Source: Pectinophora gossypiella
Lineage: Eukaryota; Arthropoda; Insecta; Lepidoptera; Gelechiidae
Length of the DNA: 64,000 bases
Assembly: GCF_024362695.1 (NCBI RefSeq)
Contig: NC_065408.1
Coordinates: 17,481,518 to 17,545,517, forward strand
Direction of reading: 5' to 3'
The position numbers and the translations under genes are program-made. Of this stretch, positions 51,405 through 62,414 are shown piece by piece. The notes under the pieces are model-generated. The model had not been told where the DNA came from and made no database searches. It was given only the letters and a program-made list of their open reading frames with translations. The first letter of the stretch is position 1. Each line of letters opens with the position of its first letter.

Positions 51405-51738
51405 TAACTAGGTCTCTCGCTGATATGCAACTCGTTTGAATGACGTTAGGTGTTTGACGTGTAACTTAATTCTATCGGGTTTTTGGGAAATGTAAAATTT
51501 TGGTTAGTTTTTTGGCAATTTTGGCAAGTTAGTTTTAAACCAGGTTAAAATTGTGGTCGCAGTTTCCACCCGGATTGAAATTAATTTAAAGAAATCTAAG
51601 TTTTGTTGAAGAAAATCACAACAGAATCTTGTTGGAATCGAAGGAGGTTTTCATTATTTTTTAAATTCCTGTAATATTGTACGTCCGACATGGACTTGCT
51701 GTTGAGACAAATTTTATGTTTGACACCTGCATGTATGT

Positions 51739-52289
51739 ATCGTGGCCAAATCGTAAAATTGATCATTTCATGATGTGGTCGACCATTTCATGAAATGGTA
51801 ATTTTTCATGAAATGGCCAACTTAAGTTGACTATATCGTTGAAACGTCAACGTTTAATGATATATCAATCAACGTTTGGCCATATCGTTAATATAGGCGG
51901 TGTCTAAGCTATGTGGTGTAATAAAAATGCGAATAGTCGATTAATTTCTTAGGTTCAAAATTATGTACCTATTCGATATGGAAAATTGAACAATAACATT
52001 GATTCATCGATTATAATATCAATCAAGTTTTAAATATAATCGACACCAGCGCCACTATCGGTGGATAATGTTACTAATTTTACGATATGATTGCCAACGT
52101 TTGGCCATATCATGAAGTAATCATGCATTTAGTTGCTCATATCGTTAAACGTTTTGTGTTCATTGATCTGGCCAAACTACATCATGATGTGGCCGACGAA
52201 TGATATTCTATTTCATGAAATATGACCATTTCATGAAATGATCGAGCACTTCATGAAATGATCAATTCTATGATCTGGCCACGACATAT
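51739..52289. mobile_element. FB4 fold-back, full length (copy 2 only)
   Basis: The ends TCGTGGCCAAATCGTAAAAT and ...CTATGATCTGGCCACGA are inverted, and inside are at least six ATTTCATGAAAT-like palindromes. The target duplication is 4-5 bp (ATGT or TATGT). Copy 1 has the empty site CATGTATGTACCTAC at about 34280. Confidence 0.85.
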
Positions 52290-52590
52290 GTACCTACACA
52301 GCTTCACAATAAATGTTTCCTGTTCTTATTCTTCCAGTACAGTAAAGTTGCTTTTCAAAAAGAAAACTAAATTTAAATGTTCAAATTGAAAGAAAAAGCC
52401 AAATGATGCTACACAAATATTTCCACAATGTAAACATTTCATTTCTCTTCTCATGAGGAGTGCAGAGAGCAGAAAGTCAACCTTATTAACTGAGTAGAAG
52501 AGGATCTCCTTCTGATGGAGGGAATTACTGCTCTGCATACACAACTAGGGTCCAGGGGTAGCCAACCTGCTCGCAGTAGTACATTAAATA

Positions 52591-52817
52591 CAGGGTGTTA
52601 GTAACATCGTAACGAAAACTTTGAGGGATGATTGGGACCATGATTCTGAGATGATATCAAGTGGAATTTTCCGTCGCAAAAGTATGGAACAGAAAATAAC
52701 TTAAAAAAAAACAAAAATTTTCATGAATTTTCCGACTGAAAATTCCACTTGATTTCAACTCAGAATCATGGTCTGAATCATCCCCCTCAGTATTCGTTAC
52801 GGTTTCACTAACACCCA
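52591..52817. mobile_element. FB1 MITE (first of a dimer)
   Basis: CAGGGTGTTAGTAACATCGT...GGTTTCACTAACACCCA. Absent from copy 1. Confidence 0.85.
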
Positions 52818-52850
52818 TACCTACTTGTATGGCTACAGTATGTACTTGCG

Positions 52851-53070
52851 CGGGGTGTAAGTGACATCGTAACGAACACTGAGGGGGATGATTCAGCTGA
52901 TTATTCTGAGTTAATATCAAGTGGAATTTTTCATCGCAAAAGTATAGAATTGTAAATAATTAAAAAAAAAAATCATTAATTTTGCGACGGAAAATTCCAC
53001 TTGATATGAACTCAGAATCATAGTCTGAATCATCCCCCTCAGTATTCGTTACGATGTCACTAACACCCTG
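52851..53070. mobile_element. FB1 MITE (second of a dimer)
   Basis: CGGGGTGTAAGTGACATCGT...CGATGTCACTAACACCCTG, with the spacer TATGGCTACAGTATGTA before it. This matches the pair at 875-1663. Confidence 0.85.
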
Positions 53071-54445
53071 TATATCAGACATATAATTCAGAAAATACTT
53101 CAGACTAGGTTTCAAATATGAAAGAACGAAAGATAGATAGAAAAAAAGATTTATTAATTTGTTGGAAGCCACATACTACACTATCACATTTGTACGAAGA
53201 TTCTCATCTTGATATTTAAAACTTTATAAATGAACTGGTTTGATAACATGAAAGGAAGTATCACAGGATATAAAAGAGTGAAGGAGAGTTTTGGTGTAGT
53301 GTAGTCTGATAATAATAGGTAAGTAAAAAAAAAAGTTTAAAAATCTGAAACCCGATTACCGAAAAATCACGCTCTAAAAAGTATAAAACAAGAAAATGGG
53401 TTTATTTCTCTGAAATTCTTCCGGGATGTTTACAAGATACCCGTACTGTGGTCGTATGCCAACCTATTAAATAAATATTATATTCTATTTTCATATTATA
53501 TAATATTCTAAGGGTTTGCTTACACGGCATACGACGATGGTTATTTTGTTAACATCACTATTCGGAAGACACAAACTACACTACTATTAGCATCGCTATT
53601 AATTGTTTTAGGTAAAAACAATGTTAATAAGGTTTATTTTTTAATTTACACCCGTTCAAAATTGTTTACTATAGTAAACGTAAGTACTTCAATAATTAGC
53701 AGCCCGAAAATTATTAACAAATCTTATTTGAGAATACAATAGGTGTAACAGCTATTTTCATGGTAGTTTTTAAGCATATTTTTGTATAAATAAATGAGTA
53801 CATACATACATCTCTCACTCACTCACGCCTATTTCCTACCGGGGTAAGCAGATTGAATGGAATAAATGAGTAAGTTTCTAATTTATGAAGAAATCGCGTG
53901 CAGTATTTTCATAGTTTGTCGACGTTGCAAAAAAGGTTGCCTACCGCTGCTCACAATGCAGCCAACTCGAGAATTCGCAGTGGACGTGGATAGAACGAAG
54001 GCATTACTCCAATGCTCAGTACTTTAGACTCAAAATAGCTCGACACTGCGCCTCGCTAACGCATTCAATTTGTTCCATCGACGGTGACACATTGACATGC
54101 GATTATGAGCGTTATAGGCTGCAGGTCGTTAAGGGTTATAGTACGGTGCGAGCGTTTGACAATTTGTTAAAGTTATAGGCGTCATTCGTTTGGTGGACAA
54201 GTTCATAATTAAGGTGTAAAGGTGTGGTGGGAATGTAGATTTTGTATTCTGATATAGAAATGGGATCATTGTTAACGCCTACTATAGGGTCGCCTAGCAT
54301 TGAGATCACGGAGAAGATTTGCAATGTGCTTTTAGAACACGGAAACACGACGAGGGCGTATCTTTAGACACGTCTTTTATCGCCCTCGCCTCCTCTGGGT
54401 GCATAAAACGACTGAAACATAAGAATGTGATAAACGAGGCTTTTT

Positions 54446-54905
54446 TTTGACGTGACTTATTGTGATTTGCCGCAGATGGCATTAAATACTTGGCCGGACA
54501 AATGGGGAGCGCTGAGGGTTCTCACCCAGTACAAAATTTAAGACAACAGGCCTGAGGGTGCCCAGTTGGGCGCAAACCTCGGCTCAGGGCGTGGTCTGAG
54601 AGGAAAAATAGTTGAAAGAATTAATCGACCCTAGTGGGTGGATAGCGATAAGCGCTGAATGAGGGAAATCGTCGACCACGCCGACGGGGTCGGTATCGTG
54701 GTTCTGAAGTGTTTGGTGTCGCGAGCTGATTGGCCGCCTCTATGGCTAGAGTGATCGGGTCGTCGGGATCGCATATTACGTCCTTCGGACGCTGATACTT
54801 TTCAGTACCGTCCCTGAGCGGGAAGACGATGCAGCGTTGGCCGCTGCATTGTTCTAAAACAGTGATAACGGTGTCGATATTGGCAACCACCAACTTCATT
54901 TTAAT
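54446..54905 (-). mobile_element. Retro-B, longest copy
   Basis: From the poly(T)/GACGTGACTTATTG end to beyond the Met at 54897-54899. It extends about 120 bp further 5' than the copy 1 twin. Confidence 0.75.
54621..54899 (-). pseudogene. Retro-B protein, 92 codons from a Met
   Basis: MKLVVANIDTVITVLEQCSG, then QRCIVFPLRDGTEKYQRPKD, VICDPDDPITLAIEAANQLA and TPNTSEPRYRPRRRGRRFPS ending ...SAYRYPPTRVD. This is the longest uninterrupted version in the window. The Met lies close to the 5' edge of the copy, so it could be internal. The C-terminus is basic, whereas the middle is acidic (DPDDP). I do not recognise the family. Confidence 0.5.
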
Positions 54906-55149
54906 TTAATTTGGCAGAACCAAAACTAGCTTCATCTCTTTCTTGCAAGTATTGTAAGTGAAGGACGGTGATAACTTAAGAGCTGTTAAACCAACATTAG
55001 GTTAAGTTTGAGTGCGCTCGAATACGCACTAAGTATTAGCAATTCATATAAAAAAGATATATTGCTATTTGACGTTTGTTGGCATTGCGCACTTAAGTTT
55101 ATATGCGCGTATGTCAAATTACAAAATTGATTTTTAAATTAATTGGTTC

Positions 55150-55275
55150 AATATGGCTAAGGAAAAGTAACCGCGATACGGCTCTAACAAGTTTAACAGA
55201 AAGCTCGGTGAGGTGTGGGTACTTAGTTCATCTTTGACTCTGACTACCCCAATTGGGATATAGTCGTGAGTCTAT
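55150..55275 (+). mobile_element. Retroposon E 3' end
   Basis: AACAGAAAGCTCGGTGAGGT...CTCTGACTACCCCAATTGGG then ATATAGTCGTGAGTC. Only in copy 2 at this place. Confidence 0.55.
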
Positions 55276-55279
55276 GTTG

Positions 55280-55525
55280 TACATTGTTTTAAGTTTACGC
55301 GGTTATTATCATAATTAAAAAGAAAAAAAAAAGAAAAAAGTTATTTATTTCAACAAAGCACATAATAACGGGTTCTTACCGCGTTAAAATGGGGATATGA
55401 GACTCCCGATATTTCGACACTGTTGCAAGTGCCATGATCACGGGATGACTGATGAGATTGGAGTGGAGTAGGTAGATCCATAATTTTCTACGGGCGGGCT
55501 TGTCTGCCCGTTATTATGTGCTTTA
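55280..55525 (-). mobile_element. PLE end with A-rich insert (copy 2 only)
   Basis: In plus sense it reads TTTAAGTTTACGCGGTTATT, then an A-rich run and CACATAATAACGGGTTCTTA, CCCGATATTTCGACACTG and GTGCCATGATCACGGG. The hammerhead-like motif is the same as at 19728-19775, with a fully paired stem II. Confidence 0.75.
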
Positions 55526-55879
55526 ATTTAGTCTATGTTGTGTTAAAAAACACCGATCAAGCTTTAGTGGAGAACGAAAGTCTTGCCAGAAACATCGATC
55601 TGAAAACGATTTCAGATTGAAGATAAAAATGTTCTCAATGACGTCATCATTCTTACCGCATAACATGATCCCATCAGTCCCTAGACTGAGTAGAACGACA
55701 AGAAAATGAAGATTACTATCGAGATGTGACCGTAACATTCGCTTTACCTATACATCAGCAACGTAATTGGGACAAACGTACCTACCCATATCACATTTGA
55801 AATTACGACGACAAAATAGCATTTCTTTTCGACAAAAACTCGTAACTTTACTTAAATATTAATATTTTATTCGTTTAAA

Positions 55880-56217
55880 CTCGTATACATACATAAACTG
55901 CCTATATACGCCCCACTGCTGGGCACAGGCGTCCCCTCAATCAACCGGAGGGGGTATGGAGCATACTCCACCACGCTGCTCCACTGCGGGTTGGTGGAGA
56001 TGTTTTTACGGCTAATAGCCGGGACCAACGGCTTAACGTGCCCTCCGAAGCACGGAATCATCTTACTTTTTCGGACAATCAGATGATTCGAGCCTGAAAA
56101 GTCACTACCAAACAAAGGAAAGTCTCACAAAGTGATTTCGACAATGTCCCCATCGGGAATCGAACCCGGACCTCCAGATCGTGAGCCTAACGCTCTAACC
56201 ACTACACCACGGAGCCT
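55880..56217 (-). mobile_element. SINE-A, full length
   Basis: Twin of 36783-37122 without the Retro-B insertion. Core CGTGCCCTCCGAAGCACGGA and head CGGGAATCGAACCCGGACCT. Confidence 0.85.
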
Positions 56218-56831
56218 GTTTTAAACTCGTATATTTTCCATCAAAACACACTAAGTGTGAATGTCACGTTTTATCTTCAACAAACTGCGATATTAGACCC
56301 ACTGTGCATCGGTAATTGGTTACCAATACCTTCAATTTTCTGATAGAGATTTCAGTGGATATTGTACTGTAAAGCCATGGGTGAAGGTTGATAATTGGCG
56401 GCCTGGTTGGAATAGAAAAGGCTTGATATGAAAATATTGGTGTTTTGCATTTAGACATGTGAGGACAGGCCGTACCATTTGTTTAGACTTTCTGAAACTT
56501 TGTCACAATTAGTTTGTGGATATAATAATAAATAACGGAAATCAGAAAAACCGGGTTTTAACTAGCTCCCTGAGGAATAATCTAATAATGAATACTGAGG
56601 GAGATGACCGTGATACTATACTCAGAAAAATTATTACTATTATTGGCGCATCGGGGACATAACAAGAGTATCAAATTGAAACTCATAACATCCCTATTTG
56701 TGTTGCATCTGGGGTTAAAATGGGTTAAAAATAGAAAAGGCTTTTCAGCCAAAAACATGACATAGTTACACAAATAAGGTTAATATATTATAGATACAAG
56801 TAGGTATAATATATACTAGATTATTCTCGCC

Positions 56832-56997
56832 CTGATAATTCAGAGTTAATATCAAGTAGAATTTCCCGTTGCAAAATTCTTGATATTTTTTGGGTTTTTT
56901 AATTCCATACTTTTGCGACGGAAAATTCCACTTGATATCAACTCAGAACTATGGTCTGAATCATCCTTCAAAGTTTTGGTTAAGATGTCACTAACAT
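56832..56997. mobile_element. FB1 remnant at the right duplication border
   Basis: CAGAGTTAATATCAAGTAGA...CTATGGTCTGAATCATCCTT then AAGATGTCACTAACATAC. The left terminal repeat is missing, as in the junction copy. Confidence 0.8.
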
Positions 56998-57010
56998 ACA
57001 TGTCACTGTA

Positions 57011-57156
57011 TACGGTCACGAGTATCAATATGTATACACTTTGAAACCATGTCACATTAACTTTTTTGACAAATTAAACCGTGAGTCTCATTAAATGTCA
57101 GATATGATAGTGCGACAAGGTTCTAAAGTGGGTACATGATATTGCTCATGACTGTA
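57011..57156. mobile_element. Tc1/mariner-type MITE
   Basis: TACGGTCACGAGTATCAATA...GATATTGCTCATGACTGTA. Reverse of 7413-7555. Confidence 0.8.
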
Positions 57157-57383
57157 CCTCTGACTACCGAGAGGGATTTCATGATCATGTGATGCTTATT
57201 TAAAAACATTTCCACTCTTCTTCAACAAATCCTTCGTAAAACTCGTAAATAGCAGTGTCAAACAGGTTTGAGATAGGAGGGAAATGAGCCGGTTGTGACG
57301 GGGGTGACGCGAGTGCCGCTTTACATTACCCTGTGTGATGTAGGTCACGGGAATACGGTAACTTGTTTTTACATATTGATTTA

Positions 57384-57712
57384 ACAGCCTCCGTGGTCTA
57401 GTGGTTAGAGCGTTAGGCCCACGATCTGGAAGTCCGGGTTCGATTCCCGATGGGGACATTGTCGAAATCACTTTGTGAGACTGTCCTTTGTTTGGGTAAG
57501 GACTTTTCAGGCTTGAATCACCTGATTGTCCGAAAAAGTAAGATGATTCCGTGCTTCGGAGGGCACGTTAAGCGTTGGTCCCGGCTATTAGCTGTAAAAA
57601 CACCTCCACCAACCCGCATTGGAGCAGCGTGGTGGAGTATGCTCCATACCTCCTCCGGTTGATCGAGGGGAGGCCAGTGCCCAGCAGTGGGTACGTATAT
57701 AGGTTGTTTATG
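57384..57712 (+). mobile_element. SINE-A, full length
   Basis: TGATTTAA-like repeats stand near both edges (about 57378 and 57718). Head GGTCTAGTGGTTAGAGCGTT, box B GGGTTCGATTCCCGATG, core CGTGCTTCGGAGGGCACGTT, end CCCAGCAGTGGGTACGTATA. Confidence 0.85.
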
Positions 57713-57719
57713 TTTATGA

Positions 57720-58025
57720 TTTAAGCGTTGAGCTCGCGACCCGGAAGTCCCGGGTTCAAATCCCAGTGTGGACATATCACAAAAATCGTTTTGTGATCCC
57801 TAGTTTGGTTAGGACATTACAGGCTGATCACCTAATTGTCCGAAAGTAAGATGATCCGTGATTCGGAAGGCACGTTAAGCCGTTGATCCCGGTTACTACT
57901 TACTGGTGTAAGTATGTAGTCGTTATATGAGTCATGTCAGGGGCCTTTGGCGGCTCAATAGTAACCCTGACACCAGGGTTGATGGGGTTGGTATTCCACT
58001 TCACAACCCACACGATAGAAGATTA
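57720..58025 (+). mobile_element. SINE-B, almost full length, in tandem with SINE-A
   Basis: The head starts within box A (TTAAGCGTTGAGCTCGCGAC). Box B GGGTTCAAATCCCAG, core CGTGATTCGGAAGGCACGTT and tail CACACGATAGAAG are present. Confidence 0.85.
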
Positions 58026-58179
58026 TAGATTCGCGTTTCATAGCACTTGACATTTGGCCGGTGTATTACGGTCATCTAGTAAATGCCTATTCGCTCTGGC
58101 CTTGAAAATTCGAAGATTGTAATAGCAGGCGCGCCTGTTGCCATTAACCGGGCACAAATTCTGGTAACCATCAATTGGC

Positions 58180-58885
58180 TAGTTTTCTAGGTCTAAGTTA
58201 AATTATGAAATTCTGATCCAATCAAAAACATAAATGTGAAATGACAGCCAAGTTCAATACATTGATAAATGCCTTGGTTGTTGACTTCAACGACAAAAGA
58301 AGTGAGATCTAAATGGGTGCCAAGTTCAATGGTCAGTCCTGAATTTATTTATAAGTAATAGTATAACATAAAATATCTTCTTATAACATAAGATAATGTA
58401 TTGTAGCCTAAGCTCTGTCTTGACTAGTTTTTATAAACCTACCAACGAATTATTATGTTCGGTCAGTCAATGATAAAAATGAGGATTTTTGGACATTAAT
58501 ATCTAAATAACCGTTTGAGATAAGCTTATGAAATTTAGAACACATATGTATCTCGTTAGTCTCAATATATAAGCCAAATTTGATACGTTTATGTGAAATA
58601 GTTTTTGATTTATGAGGGGGTCAAAAGTGGCTCCAAATGGTTCGTGTAATATTACACACGGTGCGGCTCGCCAGTTCTGTTTCTTGAACTTGGCTTGACA
58701 CGCGACCGCGTGTCTAGATTACTAAATAAAGGAAGATCTAAAGGTGACAAAAAACGTTTTCTTTTTTCTATTTATGAATTTTATAAGTGCGACATTTTGT
58801 CACGTTTTTCTATGACGTCACAGGTTGCTTTTTCATACAAATTCCAAAGTAATTTCGTGTTTTGACGTCATCGTTTTGAGGGTCA
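58180..58885 (-). mobile_element. FB2a remnant split by an unknown 500-bp segment
   Basis: GCTAGTTTTCTAGGTCTAAG...GAAATTCTGAT before and GATTACTAAATAAAGGAAGA...TTTCGTGTTTTGACGTC after are FB2a. Between them (about 58220-58720) lies an AT-rich segment whose edges share inverted GCCAAGTTCAA words. I cannot name it. Confidence 0.5.
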
Positions 58886-58920
58886 TCATTTATACCCAAA
58901 ATAAAAGATAAAAGGTGAAT

Positions 58921-59302
58921 ATTGGCCCCGATTCCTGCAGACACCGCCTAATTTTATTTTAAGTTATATCCGTCAGTTTCATATCCGTCGAAAAGGAAAG
59001 GGACGGATGATTCACAGCTCTTAATTTTAGGAAGAATGAGTAAATGAATGAATAACCCGAGCGAATCAAAAAGGTACGTCACTGGTATGCAATCCGTTTG
59101 ACATGCTGTCTACTAACTGTGTCCGGTTATTGACTGATGTAAAATTTTTAGACGGTTGTTTTAGATTTGTGCTTAAAATTGACGTGTGTTCCATAAATTT
59201 TATGCTTGTCGATTACCCGTCCCTTTCCTTTTCGGCGGATAAGAAAATGACAGATATAACTTAAAATAAAATTAGATGGTATTTACAGGAATTAGCACCA
59301 AT
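58921..59302. mobile_element. FB5 fold-back, full length, inside repeat K
   Basis: ATTGGCCCCGATTCCTGCAG...CAGGAATTAGCACCAAT, with arms of about 100 bp (ATAACTTAAAATAAAATTAG and complement). The uninterrupted repeat K host is at 14265-14600. It contains the empty site of the 79-bp TTAA element at about 59168-59175. Confidence 0.85.
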
Positions 59303-59429
59303 ATGTCTGTTATCCATGAAATTGGAAGTTTAAACGAGGGCAACTCTGTACAGCGCCATCTATATGTTTTTTGGGGAACGTAGCCTGGAAAGTCAAAAAC
59401 CAGTTGCGAGCTCATTTTGAATCCTTATG

Positions 59430-59845
59430 CGGATATTTTTAAGATATTACTATTATGTATGATGTATTTTATTTATTTCAATGCTTGTCTTGTATGTGTG
59501 TGTATAGTCTATTATTATTTATTATTATAGTTTTCTCAGATTATGGTTAGGTATATTTTTAGTATATATGGATTACATTATATTGAGTATTTATTAATAT
59601 ATGTACGTATAGTATAGAGTATTTATTATATTAACTTTTAGGTATTTATTTATTTTTATTTTATTTATTTTTTGTTGCACCATACCGCATCCAAGCTATA
59701 AATGTTTGTTTCCTTTTGTTGGTTGCCTGGAAGAAATTGCTCTAGAGCAATAAGGCCGCCCAAATTGTACTGTATTCATGTGTTTTGTCTATTTGTTGAA
59801 TTTTTAGTTCTGTGCAATAAAGTATATTTGATTTGATTTGATTTG
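59430..59845 (+). mobile_element. LINE 3' untranslated region with (TTTGA)n tail
   Basis: GGTTGCCTGGAAGAAATTGC, TCTAGAGCAATAAGGCCGCC and TGCAATAAAGTATATTTGAT then TTGATTTGATTTG. I associate this end with a lepidopteran LINE. No coding part remains. Confidence 0.65.
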
Positions 59846-59849
59846 AAAG

Positions 59850-60285
59850 TCCCTCTTTGCCAATTCCACATCGTATACACATGTAACATAGAACCTTGAA
59901 TTGCATTTTCGTGTAAGCAAATACTTATCAAATTTGCGATCGGCGGACCCAATACATCTATAGGTATTTCCCTAACAAATCTTGCGACTTGTCAGAGGAA
60001 ACCGACCACAATCTGCTTATACGATCAAATCAGCGAGAAATATCGCCGAGTAATCATACCCGGGCTTACAAGACATTTTAGGCGGGTACTGATATATCCC
60101 TCACTGGAGGACAGCTCAGACAGAGGTTGACAAGAAAGTCAATTTTGACCCAAAACATTCTCTAGTTCCACTCATATGTTTTTGACTTATTTGTAGCTTT
60201 GCCGCAAGGGCTTTACCGTACTTAATTACATAAGTACGGTATGAGTTTGAAAACCCGTAGATTTTGTTTTCTCCCTGATTATACA
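59850..60285. other. No gene seen
   Basis: No repeat match other than short words. A palindromic GTACTTAATTACATAAGTAC occurs at 60219-60238. Confidence 0.4.
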
Positions 60286-60287
60286 TG

Positions 60288-60420
60288 TACGGTCACGAGT
60301 ACTAATATGTATCTTTGAAACCATGTCACATAACTTTTTTTGACAACTTAAACCGTAACTCTCATTCAATGTCAAATATGATAGTGCGATAGGGTTCTAA
60401 AGTGGCTACATGACTACGTA
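60288..60420. mobile_element. Tc1/mariner-type MITE, right end damaged
   Basis: TACGGTCACGAGTACTAATA...GGGTTCTAAAGTGGCTACAT then GACTACGTA. Confidence 0.7.
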
Positions 60421-60671
60421 GATTTTATTATATTAACAGTAAAATTTTCATTCATTCGGCACCCGAATCTCACTAGCGATTGAAATTATTTCGCGAATAT
60501 AGTATGTATGAATATAGTATATATAGTATGTTGAATATAATATGGAACAGTTGGAACCCGCCTTAGCCGAAAATATCCAGATTTCGGTAGTTTTGCTAAC
60601 CGGTTATATCCAGATTAAACCGATTGGACAGGCAAGATGAGATGAAATAATAAAACTATGATGAATATTAC

Positions 60672-60941
60672 AATAGGCTACTTGACAACCCTCATCAAAA
60701 TTAAATGAGATACTTTTTATAAAACGTCATTAAAACCTAATTAAAACCTTAAGTCCAGTAAGTCCTGTGACATCATCAATAAAAGCGGTCAAATGTAGTA
60801 CTCATTGTAACTTAATTCATAAATAACATTCGAAAATACGTCGAAAAGTAAAATTAGATTGATTTTTGATCATCTTAGACTGGCTTCTATTTCTAGATGA
60901 GCATTTTATAATTTAGTTTTGACCCAGTCAAATACCCTATT
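60672..60941 (+). mobile_element. FB2b MITE
   Basis: AATAGGCTACTTGACAACCC...GACATCATCAATAAAAGCGG...GACCCAGTCAAATACCCTAT. Confidence 0.75.
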
Positions 60942-60957
60942 GCTGAATGTGTATACA

Positions 60958-61085
60958 TAAAGTCAAAGTCAAAGAGATTTATTGCAACTGTAGTTGTATT
61001 TACGGAATTAGTATCAATATATGTATATTGCTTGTTAATAATATACAGAGGCGGGGCATTACCGGCCTTCCGCATCTATTAATAA
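60958..61085 (-). mobile_element. LINE 3' end with (TTGACT)-type tail
   Basis: In plus sense AAAGTCAAAGTCAAAGAGAT then TTATTGCAACTG begins the element, the reverse of an AATAA...TTTGACTTTGACTTT tail. It ends GGCGGGGCATTACCGGCCTT. Confidence 0.5.
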
Positions 61086-61089
61086 CTAA

Positions 61090-61650
61090 GAATAATATAT
61101 GAGTGTATGTTCATAATTACAAAAAGGCGGTTCTGTATTTTGACAACTTCTGATAAGTGGTTTTCATACAAACTGCGACGACAACTATTCCAGTGGGAAC
61201 TTCAGGCGTAAATTTATGTTGGTAAATACACCCAGTTTTATAATAATAAGTATTTGAATCTTAAAAATGTTGGCAACATTGATTTATTGCTTTTTTCAAA
61301 TAGAAAGCTTCCATTTCGAAGGTGAATGACTCCAAAGTGTACTATTTAATTTAGACTCAAAATTCTGCCTCAAAAAGTCCTTTTGAGAAACAATGTAAAA
61401 ACTGGCTCTCCTTACTTCTTTCTTACCAAAACCCAGCTTGATGTTTTCACGTCATGTTTGCGTTTAGCCTAGTAAGTGCGTATTTATGCTAATATGCCGT
61501 ATGCCCTCGCCTTAGGGAACAATTGTGTCAATTTATGACCTCCTCAATCTGAGGGGTTACCGAGATTTAACGAAGACTTCCGTACGGTGGCTGAATCTTG
61601 AGGAGTTTGGCGTTTACGCTTATTTTGGACACAGCACAATATATTTTCTA
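61090..61650. other. No gene seen
   Basis: The 112-codon frame at 61525-61863 runs through the SINE-A fragment and has no recognisable domain. Confidence 0.4.
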
Positions 61651-61661
61651 CCTACCATATT

Positions 61662-61782
61662 ACATATATACATAAACAGCCTATATATACATATACGTCC
61701 CACTGCTGGGCACAGGCCTCCCCTCAATCAACCGAAGGGGGTATGGAGCATACTCCACCAAGCTGCTCCAATGCGGGTTGGT
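61662..61782 (-). mobile_element. SINE-A, 5'-truncated, with target duplication
   Basis: CCTACCATATT is duplicated at 61651-61661 and 61783-61793. Only the last 120 bp of SINE-A are present, so the truncation occurred during insertion. Confidence 0.9.
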
Positions 61783-61983
61783 CCTACCATATTCATATTC
61801 ATTTATTTCGTAATAGTTTATTACATTGGAAGATATAATAATACAATAATGGTACTTACTTAAGAACTAAGTGGTAAATTTTAAAGTTAAAAATTATTCA
61901 AAGCTATAGATAGTGTGTTCAAGTAGCCAGCATTTAAGCCTACTTTTCAAACATTTCAGTGATTGCGCGTCAAAGATTGATTT

Positions 61984-62091
61984 GGGCAATCAGCGGGCCT
62001 AGCACCGTAAGCGCGCGACTCTTTCTCGCCTCGACATACGTCACCCATCTCGTCACTCTCTCACAGCACTGCACAGAGAGAGACAGATGAT
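61984..62091. mobile_element. FB3 MITE, truncated
   Basis: ATCAGCGGGCCTAGCACCGT...GACTCTTTCTCGCCTCGACA. The right end is lost. Confidence 0.65.
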
Positions 62092-62103
62092 CGAACAATA
62101 CAT

Positions 62104-62168
62104 AAGACATGGCTGTATGGGCATAGTTCCCTTTGCCTCTACCTTCGGGGAAAACAAAAAAAAAAAGA
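62104..62168 (+). mobile_element. Poly(A)-tailed retroposon 3' end
   Basis: GACATGGCTGTATGGGCATA then GTTCCCTTTGCC and A-run. Same family as 6477-6552. Confidence 0.6.
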
Positions 62169-62414
62169 ATATCTATCATTACCCTGACTACTAATTTTTA
62201 GTTGTTTAACTAAAAACAGCCTTTGTGAGGCATTCTGGGTATATTCATATAAGATATGGTACGTATCTTCCGTCTTCCCACGAACTTCGCAGTTTAGGGA
62301 AGAGGTCTTTTCATTAATTAAGCAAAGCTCTTTAGAGGAATATGCCCAGATCTTAACCTAAAAGCAATTTAGAGAATTTTCCTCCCGAACTTTAACTTAT
62401 TAGACAAATGAAAA

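Larger units (their letters stand above)
38323..56997. repeat. Tandem segmental duplication, copy 2
   Basis: It is colinear with 22456-38322 but about 2.8 kb longer, mainly from insertions absent in copy 1: 41887-42292, 42775-42977, 45224-45507, 46073-46403, 49768-50390, 51739-52289, the FB1 dimer 52591-53070 and a longer block at 54780-55610. Confidence 0.92.

Noticed and set aside
59168..59178. TTTTAAG at 59170 as a second 79-bp element remnant
   Set aside because: It is the uninterrupted target in the sister FB5 copy, not a footprint, since no extra bases remain.
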